NCBI GenBank assembly: GCA_949745755.1
Contig: CATJZL010000090.1
Coordinates: forward strand, 1-18,217
Direction: 5' to 3'
Length of the DNA: 18,217 nt
Source of the DNA: UBA2730 sp022793235
Lineage (GTDB): Bacteria > Bacillota_I > Bacilli_A > RF39 > UBA660
The notes beneath the pieces were generated by a model, which was given only the letters and a program-made list of their open reading frames with translations, was not told where the DNA came from and did no database searches. Numbering within the stretch: position 1 is the first letter of the stretch; the number at the start of each line of letters is the position of its first letter. This document shows positions 1 to 9,400 of the stretch, in pieces. The translations under genes were made by a program, and so were the position numbers.

Positions 1-444
1 CTCTTTAAATCCAGAATATCCACTAAGATTACTACCACGAACAATTCGCATAAGAATAGTCTCAATTAAATCATCTCCATGATGAGCAGTCATTAAATAC
101 TCTGCATGATATTTACGAATCAAACTTTCAAAGAAATTATATCTTATATTCCTTGCTTCATTTTCAAAATTATCATCACCATATTTCTCTATAACCATTC
201 CCTCAAAAATCAAATGATTACTCTTAGCATAACTTCTTACATATTCTTCCTCAATCACACTATCTTTTCTAACATTATGATTGACATGTGCACAAATTAT
301 TTTTAAAGAATATTTTTCTCTTATTTTAAGTAACATATCCATAAGTGCCATAGAATCAGGTCCACCAGAACACCCCACTACAATCGTATCGCTATTCTTA
401 AATCTAAAATAATTATCTAAACTTATCTCTTTTTTCTTTTTCAT
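1..444 (-). CDS. tilS: tRNA(Ile)-lysidine synthase TilS, N-terminal part (3' end outside window)
   Basis: TilS is a cytoplasmic N-type ATP pyrophosphatase that joins lysine to C34 of the CAU-anticodon tRNA-Ile, so that it reads AUA as isoleucine; it is normally essential. The 148 codons visible carry the PP-loop SGGPDS at residues 26-31, the following CAHVNHNVR segment, and the conserved AHHGDDLIET stretch with RIVRGS and GYSGF after it, all typical of the TilS catalytic domain. The frame is open at coordinate 1, so the C-terminal tRNA-binding part is missing only because the window ends. I chose the ATG at 444 because it puts the PP-loop at the usual distance from the N-terminus. An in-frame ATG at 474 overlaps a TATAAT box and lacks a ribosome binding site; a TTG at 456 is also possible. 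Placement next to divIC matches the B. subtilis order. The family is certain; the start is fairly sure. Confidence 0.95.
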   Translation of the reverse strand, partial: MKKKKEISLDNYFRFKNSDTIVVGCSGGPDSMALMDMLLKIREKYSLKIICAHVNHNVRKDSVIEEEYVRSYAKSNHLIFEGMVIEKYGDDNFENEARNIRYNFFESLIRKYHAEYLMTAHHGDDLIETILMRIVRGSNLSGYSGFKE

Positions 445-465
445 ATCATCACTCAACCCATAATT

Positions 466-473
466 ATTATACA
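466..473 (-). promoter_or_regulatory. Candidate -10 element for tilS
   Basis: A perfect TATAAT (471 to 466) preceded directly by TG lies just after the divIC terminator. The implied start of transcription, near 459, falls just upstream of the chosen tilS start. No good -35 box is visible: the region is a T-run. It is proposed because the terminator at 487-522 would otherwise cut tilS off from upstream transcription. Confidence 0.35.
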
Positions 474-486
474 TGAAATACAAAAT

Positions 487-522
487 AAAAAAAAGAACTT
501 ATTTGATATTTAAAATAAATTC
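487..522 (-). terminator. Intrinsic terminator of divIC
   Basis: On the minus strand, GAATTTATTT pairs with AAATAAGTTC (10 bp including one G-U) across an 8-nt loop, followed by eight Ts. The stem is AT-rich, so it would be of modest stability. The divIC stop codon lies in the 3' arm, so the end of the coding region forms the hairpin. Confidence 0.6.
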
Positions 523-822
523 CCCTTCTTTACTATATAAATACTTTTCACGAGCATATCTTGCAATATAATCACTATCTTGCATCTTATCAATATCAAC
601 TCTTAAAGCCTCTTCCTTTTTCTTTAATTGAGCAAGTCTCATATTAAGTTCCTTATTTTCTTTATATTTACTATAAATTTCTACCCAATACTTCAAAGTA
701 GTATAACTAGTAAAACAAATGACTAAAACAGCACTAAAACAACAAAAAGTCATCATCATAAAATGACTAAAAGATCCACTAGATTTTTTTTTCTTTTTTA
801 TATCAGTTTCTGTCTTGGCCAT
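499..822 (-). CDS. divIC: Septum formation initiator DivIC/FtsB-like protein
   Basis: This is a 107-residue bitopic division protein. DivIC (FtsB family) pairs with FtsL and DivIB/FtsQ in the divisome and is needed for septum formation, including sporulation septa. The sequence shows a basic cytoplasmic start (residues 8-13), one membrane helix at about 21-43, a charged coiled-coil segment at about 48-80 (KENKELNMRLAQLKKKEEAL), and the family signature DSDYIARYAREKYLYSKEGE at 82-101. Length and layout fit the family. It follows yabQ as in B. subtilis, but has its own sigma-A promoter at 855-883 and a terminator at its end, so it can be expressed in growth independently of the spore genes. An AAAGGG stretch upstream of ATG 822 is a usable ribosome binding site. 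DivIC rather than FtsL is inferred from synteny and the C-terminal signature. Confidence 0.9.
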   Translation of the reverse strand: MAKTETDIKKKKKSSGSFSHFMMMTFCCFSAVLVICFTSYTTLKYWVEIYSKYKENKELNMRLAQLKKKEEALRVDIDKMQDSDYIARYAREKYLYSKEGEFILNIK

Positions 823-854
823 ATATTCTTACCCTTTCTATTTCTTTAAAATAG

Positions 855-883
855 ATTATAAAGGAGAAGATAAAACTTTACAA
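855..883 (-). promoter_or_regulatory. Sigma-A promoter of divIC
   Basis: On the minus strand a TTGTAA -35 box (883-878) and a perfect TATAAT -10 box (860-855) are separated by exactly 17 bp, in the yabQ-divIC gap. The predicted start is near 848, giving a leader of about 26 nt. It is the best consensus promoter in the window. Confidence 0.75.
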
Positions 884-917
884 TAGAAAAAGAGATAATT
901 TAGTCAACATTTTACAA

Positions 918-1196
918 CTATTTACGTATTTTTCTCTTAAAAAAAGCAAAAGAACTAAAAAAACCAATACAAAATAGAAATAAAAAGTAAAGATGAATAT
1001 ACCCATAATTAATAATTTTTAAAAGAAAAAAATACAAAAGTGCTAAAAAAAGAGAAAAGACAAAGGTACCAATAATTTTAACTGTATTCTTCTTATAAAA
1101 AAGTATAGTATAAAAAAGATTTACAAGAAACGAACAAAATATTCCATATAGAAATGTAAAAAGAATAGAATAAATCTGTAATTTTAAAGAAATCAT
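918..1196 (-). CDS. yabQ: Spore cortex biosynthesis protein YabQ
   Basis: This is a 92-residue, very hydrophobic protein with about three membrane segments (roughly 10-32, 40-60 and 66-86) and a basic tail FFKRKIRK. B. subtilis YabQ is a mother-cell membrane protein of the outer forespore membrane required for cortex formation; its biochemical role is unknown. This copy is short for the family, which often has a longer C-terminal tail. The identification rests on size, topology and position directly after yabP and before divIC, rather than on a distinctive motif. Its ATG shares an ATGA overlap with the yabP stop, and no Shine-Dalgarno sequence precedes it, so translation is probably coupled to yabP. 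Confidence 0.82.
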   Translation of the reverse strand: MISLKLQIYSILFTFLYGIFCSFLVNLFYTILFYKKNTVKIIGTFVFSLFLALLYFFLLKIINYGYIHLYFLFLFCIGFFSSFAFFKRKIRK

Positions 1197-1480
1197 CGAA
1201 ACAATCTATTAAATAGACTACTCTCTTTTTCATGCTTAGAACTCTCATCTAAATAAGTCATACTCATAATGGTCCCTTTAATAGAAACATTCCCCTGTAT
1301 AGTATCAAGCTTCACAAGTTCCAACCCCTCACCTTTTACAAGCAAAAAACCCATAACTGTATCCATAAGAAATTGTGTATCATCAAAGTTCTCTATTTTT
1401 TTTACTCCACTCGTCACAAATGATTTTCTCTCTACTAAAGTAATTGTATGATTATATGCACTACTATCAATCTTGTCCAT
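1193..1480 (-). CDS. yabP: Sporulation protein YabP
   Basis: This is a 95-residue YabP-family protein. In B. subtilis yabP is co-expressed with yabQ in the mother cell; its exact function is not established. The family pattern is clear: a hydrophobic strand-rich start (NHTITLVERKSFVTSGVKK), then IENFDDTQFLMDTVMGFLLVKG, then VKLDTIQGNVSIKGTI and a MTYLDE end. I chose ATG 1480, not the in-frame ATG at 1495, because the sequence GGGAGG that begins inside the upstream ATG is an ideal ribosome binding site for 1480. The stop overlaps the yabQ start (ATGA), making a two-gene spore unit. Because spoVG ends in a terminator immediately upstream, yabP probably has its own sporulation promoter in the 35-60 bases before the gene. 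Confidence 0.92.
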   Translation of the reverse strand: MDKIDSSAYNHTITLVERKSFVTSGVKKIENFDDTQFLMDTVMGFLLVKGEGLELVKLDTIQGNVSIKGTIMSMTYLDESSKHEKESSLFNRLFR

Positions 1481-1498
1481 TTTAATTCCTCCCATTTA

Positions 1499-1506
1499 AG
1501 TATATG
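1499..1506 (-). promoter_or_regulatory. Possible sigma-E-like -10 element for yabP-yabQ
   Basis: CATATACT on the minus strand, 18 bases upstream of the yabP start, resembles the sigma-E -10 consensus CATACAnT. yabP is a mother-cell gene in B. subtilis. There is no recognisable -35 box: the expected position is the T-run of the spoVG terminator. Weak evidence. Confidence 0.22.
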
Positions 1507-1514
1507 AAAGAAAC

Positions 1515-1548
1515 AAAAAAAAAGAAGAATAAATTAGCATTATTCTTC
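1515..1548 (-). terminator. Intrinsic terminator of spoVG
   Basis: On the minus strand GAAGAATAA and TTATTCTTC form a perfect 9-bp inverted repeat with a 7-nt loop, followed by nine Ts. The spoVG stop codon TAA is the last triplet of the 5' arm, so the hairpin uses coding sequence. The stem has only two G-C pairs, so efficiency may be partial. Confidence 0.65.
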
Positions 1549-1818
1549 ACTATCAGATACTTCTGTAGTATTGTTATATTCATCGATTATTGAATCTTCA
1601 AATAATTTTCTTGTATCTGAATTAATTGGATGAGCAACATCACGATATTCACCGCTAGGATATTTACGACTAGGCATAGCAATAAATAACCCTTTCTCTC
1701 CTTCAATAATACGGATATCTTTAACAGCAAAACAGTCATCTATAACAACTGATGCTATACCTTTCATACGCGAACCTTCTTTTTCGATTTTACGTACTTT
1801 TACAGATGTAATTTTCAT
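1540..1818 (-). CDS. spoVG: Septation regulator SpoVG
   Basis: This is a 92-residue SpoVG-family nucleic-acid-binding regulator that acts in the cytoplasm. In B. subtilis it affects asymmetric septation and cortex formation; in other Bacillota it controls surface and virulence genes. The conserved core is intact: RMKGIASVVIDDCFAVKDIR, IIEGEKGLFIAMPSRK, then GEYRDVAHPINSDTR at about residues 58-72, followed by an acidic variable tail. The start at 1818 is secure because AAGGAGG sits 7 bases upstream; the same frame stays open to 1962, but that part is leader and terminator DNA. Two candidate promoters lie upstream. I see no sigma-H-type -10 (GAAT), although B. subtilis spoVG is a sigma-H gene. 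It is immediately downstream of the giant surface-protein gene but separated from it by a terminator. Confidence 0.96.
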   Translation of the reverse strand: MKITSVKVRKIEKEGSRMKGIASVVIDDCFAVKDIRIIEGEKGLFIAMPSRKYPSGEYRDVAHPINSDTRKLFEDSIIDEYNNTTEVSDSEE

Positions 1819-1861
1819 ATTGTTATCCTCCTTATAAAGCTTATCCACTTTATAAATATAT

Positions 1862-1888
1862 AATATAGCATAAAAAACAAAAAAGCAA
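1862..1888 (-). promoter_or_regulatory. Proximal spoVG promoter, extended -10 type
   Basis: TGCTATATT (1870 to 1862) is an extended -10 element. A TTGCTT (1888-1883) lies 15 bp upstream, a short spacer. The predicted start near 1855 gives a leader of about 37 nt ending in the AAGGAGG site of spoVG. Confidence 0.5.
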
Positions 1889-1901
1889 TATATTTTAAAG
1901 A

Positions 1902-1930
1902 ATTTTACCATATTTAACCACAATTGACAT
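1902..1930 (-). promoter_or_regulatory. Distal spoVG promoter
   Basis: ATGTCA (1930-1925), a 17-bp spacer and TGG-TAAAAT (1910-1902) make a sigma-A-like promoter with an extended -10. It lies immediately after the terminator of the giant gene, in tandem with the proximal promoter. Confidence 0.5.
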
Positions 1931-1948
1931 AAATTTAAAATTTTTAAT

Positions 1949-1981
1949 AAACAAAAACACATGAGAGTTTAAACCCATGTG
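1949..1981 (-). terminator. Intrinsic terminator of the giant surface-protein gene
   Basis: On the minus strand CACATGGG pairs with CTCATGTG (8 bp including one G-U) across an 8-nt loop, followed by TTTTTGTTT. It starts 22 bases after the stop codon at 2004 and insulates spoVG from the 11.6-kb transcript. Confidence 0.75.
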
Positions 1982-2003
1982 CCTATTTTTTTATTTAATA
2001 ATA

Positions 2004-3401
2004 CTATTTAAGACTTGGATAACCCTTAGAAGAAAGATGATCTAAATCCCAAACTGTCTCATCAAAACCTAAATTTTTATAAAATTGCTTATTTAAGTTT
2101 TTACGATTTATACTATCAAGTTTTCCTTGTGTATTCGTACTAACTCTACTAGAACCAATTTCTTCTAAAACTTCATAACAATTAGTCATAGTAGCTAAAA
2201 CTTGATCTTCAACTGCTCCTACAAACTTAAATGGCTTTAATTCAACACCAGAAGAATTTGTATATCCTGTCATATTACCAAAGGCAATAGAATTTTTAAT
2301 TGATGCAGTATCATATATATTACCAATCATAGAACCATTTATTTCACTCAATGAAGGATTAGCGTAAGTATTATGTGTTTTAGTAATATCTACATCCGTA
2401 ACAACATTTTCAACTGTTGTACCATCTTGTTGTAATGCACCAACAAGACCACCATTTTCTGTAGAATTTATAGTAAGTTTTCCTTGAACAAATACATCAG
2501 AAATTTTCCCACCATATTTACGTCCAACAAATGTAGAAACATAAACTCCAGTTCCTGTAACATTAGCATTTTTAACACTTATATTTTCAAATACTGAATT
2601 AGCATTATTTCTAGCATCCGCTCCAGATACTACCGCTACATTATTTCTTCCAGATAAAGTTATATTTTCAAACCTCATATTTCTAAATGTAGCAGTATAG
2701 GATTCTTGAGTGAAGGCAGTAACAAAGTCTCCATTACCTCGACCAGAACTAGTATTAGAGAAGTTTCTAATATTCAAATTTTCAACAGTTCCTCTAAAGT
2801 TAGCAAATAAACTAGCATTTGTTAAATTAGAAAGTGTATGTCCCTGACCATTTATTTTTCCAGTAAATGTATTACTAATAACTGTACCATTATAAGTTTT
2901 ACCTGCAAAATCTATATCATTATCTATTACAAATATACCACCAGTATCTTCATTAAGTTTAGCCATATCTTCAACACTTCTAATATGATAAGTAAGTTTT
3001 TCTACACTACAATCCCTTTCTACTACATTACTTACAGCACCACCGATCAAGCCTAAATCATTTCTACCTGCAAAATTCATTTGTAAATTTGTAACATTAA
3101 TTTTTTCAATCGTACTCATCTCAGCCTTATAAGATAAAGCTCCAGCATTACTAATAGTCTTAGGAATATTCGTACCATCAAAATGAATATTTCCAACATA
3201 ACCATATCTAATCTTATTAAAGATAGGTAAAGTATTACCAATTATTTTATGTCCCTTACCATCTAATCTTCCCATAAATGTCTGAGTAACATTTGTAGTC
3301 ATATGAGAAAAATCAATATCATTATCTAAAACATAATAGCCATATGGTTGAGCATTAATTTTTTGAACTAATTCTTCTGCAGTTTTTATATGATTAACTT
3401 T
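2004..3401 (-). other. C-terminal GLUG-like module pair of the giant protein
   Basis: Residues 3411-3875 contain two copies of a module also found before the catalytic domain. Each starts with a helix-like stretch (TAEELVQKINAQ at 3417, RSVEDMAKLNED at 3551), then a D-N-D-I-D-F motif, then TFxGxxxGxGHxI/L and beta-helix-like repeats. The last copy ends VWDLDHLSSKGYPSLK, matching NIWDLSQVSSDHPPVLK at the end of the copy before the peptidase (2565-2581). The protein stops at this module end, so it appears complete. Confidence 0.7.
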
Positions 3402-6400
3402 AACAGTAGACCCTAGTGGATCATCAGTAAAGTCATTTGTAACACTCTTTAAGTAATGATAATATATTTTTCTAAGATTAGTTCTTTGTGAAGCATTTCT
3501 ATTACTATCACTTACTAAAGCTTGATAAAATCTTTCTATCATATAATCGACATCTATATATTTATTGTTTCTTATATTTTCTTCTACAGTAGCATAGCGA
3601 CTCATCTTGTATTCTTTCCAATTCATCGCTGTACCAGTAACAGACTTAGTAATTTTTTGAATAGCATCTAAATCTGTCGCAGTATTTCCTCTTCCATAAG
3701 TAACATACCCATCAACACCAGCATAACCAAGCATTTCAAAGTAATTACGTTTTGCTGAGAATGCATCTGGCATACCATTATCATTATGACCGATATACCA
3801 ACGATTTACCCAAACAGACTCAAATCCATAATCATTAGTACCAATACTATTAATTACTTTAAGACCTCTTACACTTACACCCCATGCATTTTCAGGACGT
3901 ATAATAATTCTATTATCATATAAAGATTCTAAAGATGTTAAGTTCATTTGTTCTGCTTGTGCTGCAGTAATCGCTCCCCAAGTAGACCAACCTCCAGACT
4001 GATTCATTCTTGTAGCAACTCTTGCTTGTTGCTCAGGTGTTAATCTTATAAACGCCTTACCTTCGATATAATCAAGTAAATCTAAAGCATTCTGTTGTCC
4101 CTTGAAATAATTTTCTAATTTTTCTCTTGTATCAATTCTAGAAGGAGTTAAATTTTGAGTAGCATTTCCTTCCTTATTTAAATCAAAAGTTGTATTAAAG
4201 TAATATGGTCCAACATCTTGCACAAGGTTATTTTCACTCCAAACACCATTTTGTTCAACATTACCTTCAGTTAGTGTCTCAAGACCATATTTAAATCTAG
4301 TTCCAGCTTGGAATAACATAATTTTATCAAACAAAGCATGTTCAAATTCATGAGTCCAAGTATCAAAATTCTGAAGACCTGGTCTAGCTATAAACCATAA
4401 GAATCCTGCAGTATTTCCAACACCAGCAGCACTTCCACTTGGTTGCCATAAACCTAATACCTCACTAAAGTTTTTGAAGAATGGATAATTTTGTCCAACT
4501 TTTCCTTGAGTATATACAGGTGAAGTACCTATTACAACATTAGTCCCTGGAAAATAAGACGTTTTATAACTAGTAATTATTTTAGTACAATCATAAACCA
4601 TAATACAATAATTATTCCATTTTCCTGGATCAAATGAACCAGCTAATGTATTCAAATGCCTCTTTACAAGATTCAAATGATCATTAACAATTTTTCTAAC
4701 AGCTGCTTTTCCTGCAGCAGTATTTACATCTTTATGATACAACTGAGATGGTCCTATTTGTAAATGAGCAGGTCCAGAAATTATATATGTACAATTTTCA
4801 GGCAATGTAATAACAGGAAGTATCATTCTTGTATTTTTCTTTAACTGATACCATCCACGATATAAAATTTCAGGATTTTTATCTACTCCAAATTCAGCTA
4901 AAATATTTCTTGAACCAAAATACTCAGTAAACCAATCATTAACATCACTATAACCACCAATATTTGTAATAATATAATCTAGGAAATATCTTAAATCAGA
5001 ACTACCAGTATATTTACCAATATTACTATTAAAGAAATTCTGAGTAACATTAACTCCCATATTACCAACAAATACTTCATTAATAAGATTATCAAATCTA
5101 TTACTACCTTTAAACATTTTATTTTCAAATAACAAAATATCTGATACTTTCGCTCCACCTATCTCAAAATTATACCATCTATAATAATAATTATAAGCAT
5201 ATATTATTTTATTAAGTCTACCTTGATCAATTAATTGTTCCTTAATTTTATTATTAAGTATTTCATTCTGAATAGTTAAAACACTTTCATCATCATTTTG
5301 TAATAACTGTAATGTAATATCTAAAGCTAAAGTTTTAATAACTTCATTATAATGATCTTTATAATGTCTAACATCTGCTGCTGCAGTTAAAGGATCAAGC
5401 ACAGTCGCATAATCAATACCTTCAATATAAGATTTTATTGTATTAACAATTGGAGAATCATTTTTAATTACATATTTATTAGGAGCATAATCAATTCCCA
5501 ATCCCTCTAACTCGTATATAGATATATTCTGATTTAATTCTTTAAAATGAACACTATAAGTAACAATCTTCAAATCATTAAATACAACTTTTATATCAGT
5601 AATAGTATTATAATTTTCAGCTGTTAAATAAGTTAACAACTTACCATTACTATAAGGTAATACATATTGAATTGCTTTTGTTGCCAAAAGATGATTATTT
5701 GCAATTTTAATTCCATCTTCAACTAAATATTTAGCATCGTAATAAGGCATTAATTTATATAAATTATGATACAAAATATCTTTATCTGATGTATAAGCAC
5801 TCATATTCTTTATTCTATTATATCCTGGAATATACAATTCAGATGTACCACTACTATCCCCTGCATCACCACTATTTTCTTTATAATGCTTTAATACAGG
5901 AGGATGATCAGAAGATACCTGAGATAAATCCCAAATATTTTCATTAAACTGTGCAGTTTCCTTAAAGAAAGTTCCATTAAGCTCACCTAATGACACTTGA
6001 TGAACTCTATCTGCAAAAACATTTGTTACTAGACCAGAATCTGCTAATTCATAATTATTCACAGCAACCGAATTTGGCTCATTACCATGAATACTATAAA
6101 AATTACTTCCTGTAGATAAACTAACATTATTCTTTAAAATGGAAGTTGAACTAGCAAATATTCCAACAATCGCTCCATTTAATCTAGGACCAGTACCATT
6201 AGAAATATGAACTTTACTAATACAATTTTCAATAGTAACTGTTCCAAAACCATGTCCAAGTATACCACCAATTCCATTACCATCTCTACTTTGTGTAGAA
6301 TTTAAATTTCCTTCTACATAACAATTTTTGATTGAACCATCAGTAAGCTTACCAATAATTGCAGAAACTCTAATATGTCCTGCGGTATTAATAGTAAAGC

Positions 6401-9400
6401 CTGTAACACTACTCTCTTCAACTGTTGTATTTGTAGCCTCACCTAACATTCCTGCTGAATGATTAGCACCAGTTGTAAGGTTTAATCCTTCAATATAAAC
6501 ATTTCTAATATTAGTATTTGAAGCTGTATTAGATAAAGCACCTCGACTATTTGCACCAGATAAAGTTACATTATTTAATACAAGATTTTCTATTCTTGCT
6601 GAATCAAGATTTTCAAATAAAGGTTTTGATAAATTATAAATCTTGTATCCATTTCCATTAAATGTTCCAGTAAAGGTTGCAGAAATAATCGAATTTGTAC
6701 TTTTCATTAATAATGAAGCATCATAATCCCTAGTTAAAGTAAATGTACCAGCAGGATTTTTTTCAATAGAGTCTATTAAACTTTCTAAACTAATATTTTC
6801 AGCTACTCCATTCACCATATCTCCATAAGTAACTTCTAATCGATCCTGCTTACTATTATCTATATATTGAACTATATTATCATAGGCTAAAGTAAGTTTT
6901 AACTTTTTATTATCTATCCTATAACCAACAATTGTTGTATAAAAAGTAGGCATCTCTTTCATATTTACTTTAACAATATAATTATTTAAGTCTTTTAAAT
7001 CAGACTCCCTTAAAGAAGAAACTTCTACTACTCCATTAGTAGTCTGTTTATATACAGAAAGATCAGTAATATCCTTCATTTCAAAATTACGGATACCCAA
7101 TGTAATTTCTGTTTCTAATAAAGTCATATTTTTATATTCATTAGCATCTTCCTCTAATACATTCATATCCAAATCATAATCTGCAATAACTTTAACAGTA
7201 TAATTTTGATTTGCACTAGGTTGAAATTGAATAACATTTGCATCTGCCTTTAATTTTTGTTCTTTTATAACTGTACCATGATTAATAATCATAACTTTTC
7301 CATCAGTTACAGTCTTTTCAGCATCTGATAGATTAAACTGTACAGAAATAGTTCCATCTATATTTTCTAAATAAGAAAATTTTTCTACTACTGGTTTATC
7401 TTTTAGTACAGTAACTTTAATTTCATTATTCTCAGTAAGTAACATTTCCTTAGAATCATTAAAGATAACTTTCTCTATTTTAGCCGTTTTAACACCAACA
7501 GTTTTATGACTACTTATAGTTAAATAATACAAACTATCTTTCTTTTCAAGAGGATATTCTTTACCATTAATAACTACTTTTACAGGTTCAAAATCCCCTA
7601 AACTAGCCCTTTCAAAACTAACTTTAATAGGTTCATTTTTCCCAAAATATTTGGTTTCTCCCTTTTCATTATAAGTTTTAATATTTTGAATAGCAAAACT
7701 ATAATCATCAATTAAAGAAACTTCTCGAGTATCAATAACAACATCAGTAAAACAGTTATCTGTATCCGGCTTTCCACTTAATGTATTACTATCTAAATCA
7801 TAAGTTGATTTTATTTCCAATATATATTTCTCTAAAGGTTTTACTTTAAATCGTAATGTATTATGTCCCACTTTTATACTTTTCTCAAGTTTATTTCCAT
7901 TAAGTGCTAATACAGCTTTTCCTGATTGAAAACTATGTTCACGATCTACTACATCAAAATCCAGTATTACTTCTTTAGTATCTAAATCAGTATCTAAAAC
8001 AAAATTACTTACAGATGGTCTATCTTTCAATACATCTATACTTACAGTTTTATTAATATTAGCTTCTTTTCCATCATGATAAATAACTTTATTTGCAGTA
8101 TACTTTTTAACTCCACTTGTACTACCAATATTAGATATAGTAACTTGATATGTTAAATTAGAAAGTTTCACCACGTCATAATCTTTATTATTAATATGTA
8201 TTTTAGAAATATCTTCTACTTTATTACTCTCTAACTCATAAATAAAGCTTACACTACCATTTTTATTAACATAATCACTACTTGCTAACACACTTTTAAC
8301 ATGAACTCTAGGAGAAGCAGCAACTTCTTGTTCTTTAAATATCTCATCTTTAACAACATCTGTATCTTTTCCAGTTAAATTATAACTTACAAAAACTTTT
8401 ACTTTATACTTCGAAGTCATTTCGATATCTAAAAATTTATTAATCATACCAGCTTGTTCTAATTCAGCATTTGTAAGTTTTACTCGACTGATTTCTTTAT
8501 CTTCTGCATTCATTACAAGAATACTTACACCAACTAAGGCTTTATCTTTATCTTCTAAATTAAACATGACTTTCAAATTATTTAACTCGATATTTTCTGT
8601 AATGGTCAATTCATCAGAAATAACAGGTTTTCTCTTATTTACTTGAACAGTTATAGAATTATGATCACTTAACTTAATTTTTTTACCATTAGACAATGTA
8701 ACTTCATCAATTACTAAAGTATGACTACCTAAAGTATCAAAACAATCAAGTGAAGCTACATAATGACCATTTTCTACAACCACACTATACTCCTTTTCAC
8801 CTACTTTAATAGATGTTGGAATATGAGTCGTATGATTTACACTGTCAAATATAAGTTGCGCTGTATCATCCTTATCTAAAATTGAGGTTTCTTTTCCATC
8901 TTTATAAATTTTCATATTACTTATTTGTAATTGATAATCCTCAATCAATTCGATTTGTGTAGTATAAAGAGTCTTATCAGTAATAATATTTTTATCTCCT
9001 AAATCATAAGTTGCTTTTATATCAAATAAATATTTTTTAGAAGGAGTAACCTTTAAAGTCAAGGTATTATGACCTTTATTAATTTGATCATCTAGTTTTT
9101 CTCCATCTAACACAGCATATATATTTTTCAAACTCTCATCTTTATCCACTACATCAAAATCTAATGTAACAGTACCCTTATCTAAATTATCAGTTAATTT
9201 ATAATTATTAATGAATGGTTCATCCTTTAATATATTAACATTTAAAGTAGCATCTACATCAACAGTAACACCATCCACATAAACAATTTGAGTAGTTTTT
9301 AATGAATAAGGTCCAGATACACTACCAGCTAACACCTCTACTTCATATTTTGATGAAGATAACTTTTTAACAGGATAGCTAATACTATTTACAACAATTC

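Noticed and set aside
106..306. Plus-strand open frame of 66 codons
   Set aside because: It lies antisense inside tilS, is composed of low-complexity Ile/Asn/Phe residues and has no ribosome binding site.
1269..1451. Plus-strand open frame of 60 codons
   Set aside because: It is antisense to the conserved core of yabP and matches no family.
1819..1962. In-frame upstream extension of spoVG to an ATG at 1962
   Set aside because: The extension runs through the terminator of the giant gene and two promoter candidates and has no ribosome binding site; AAGGAGG fixes the start at 1818.
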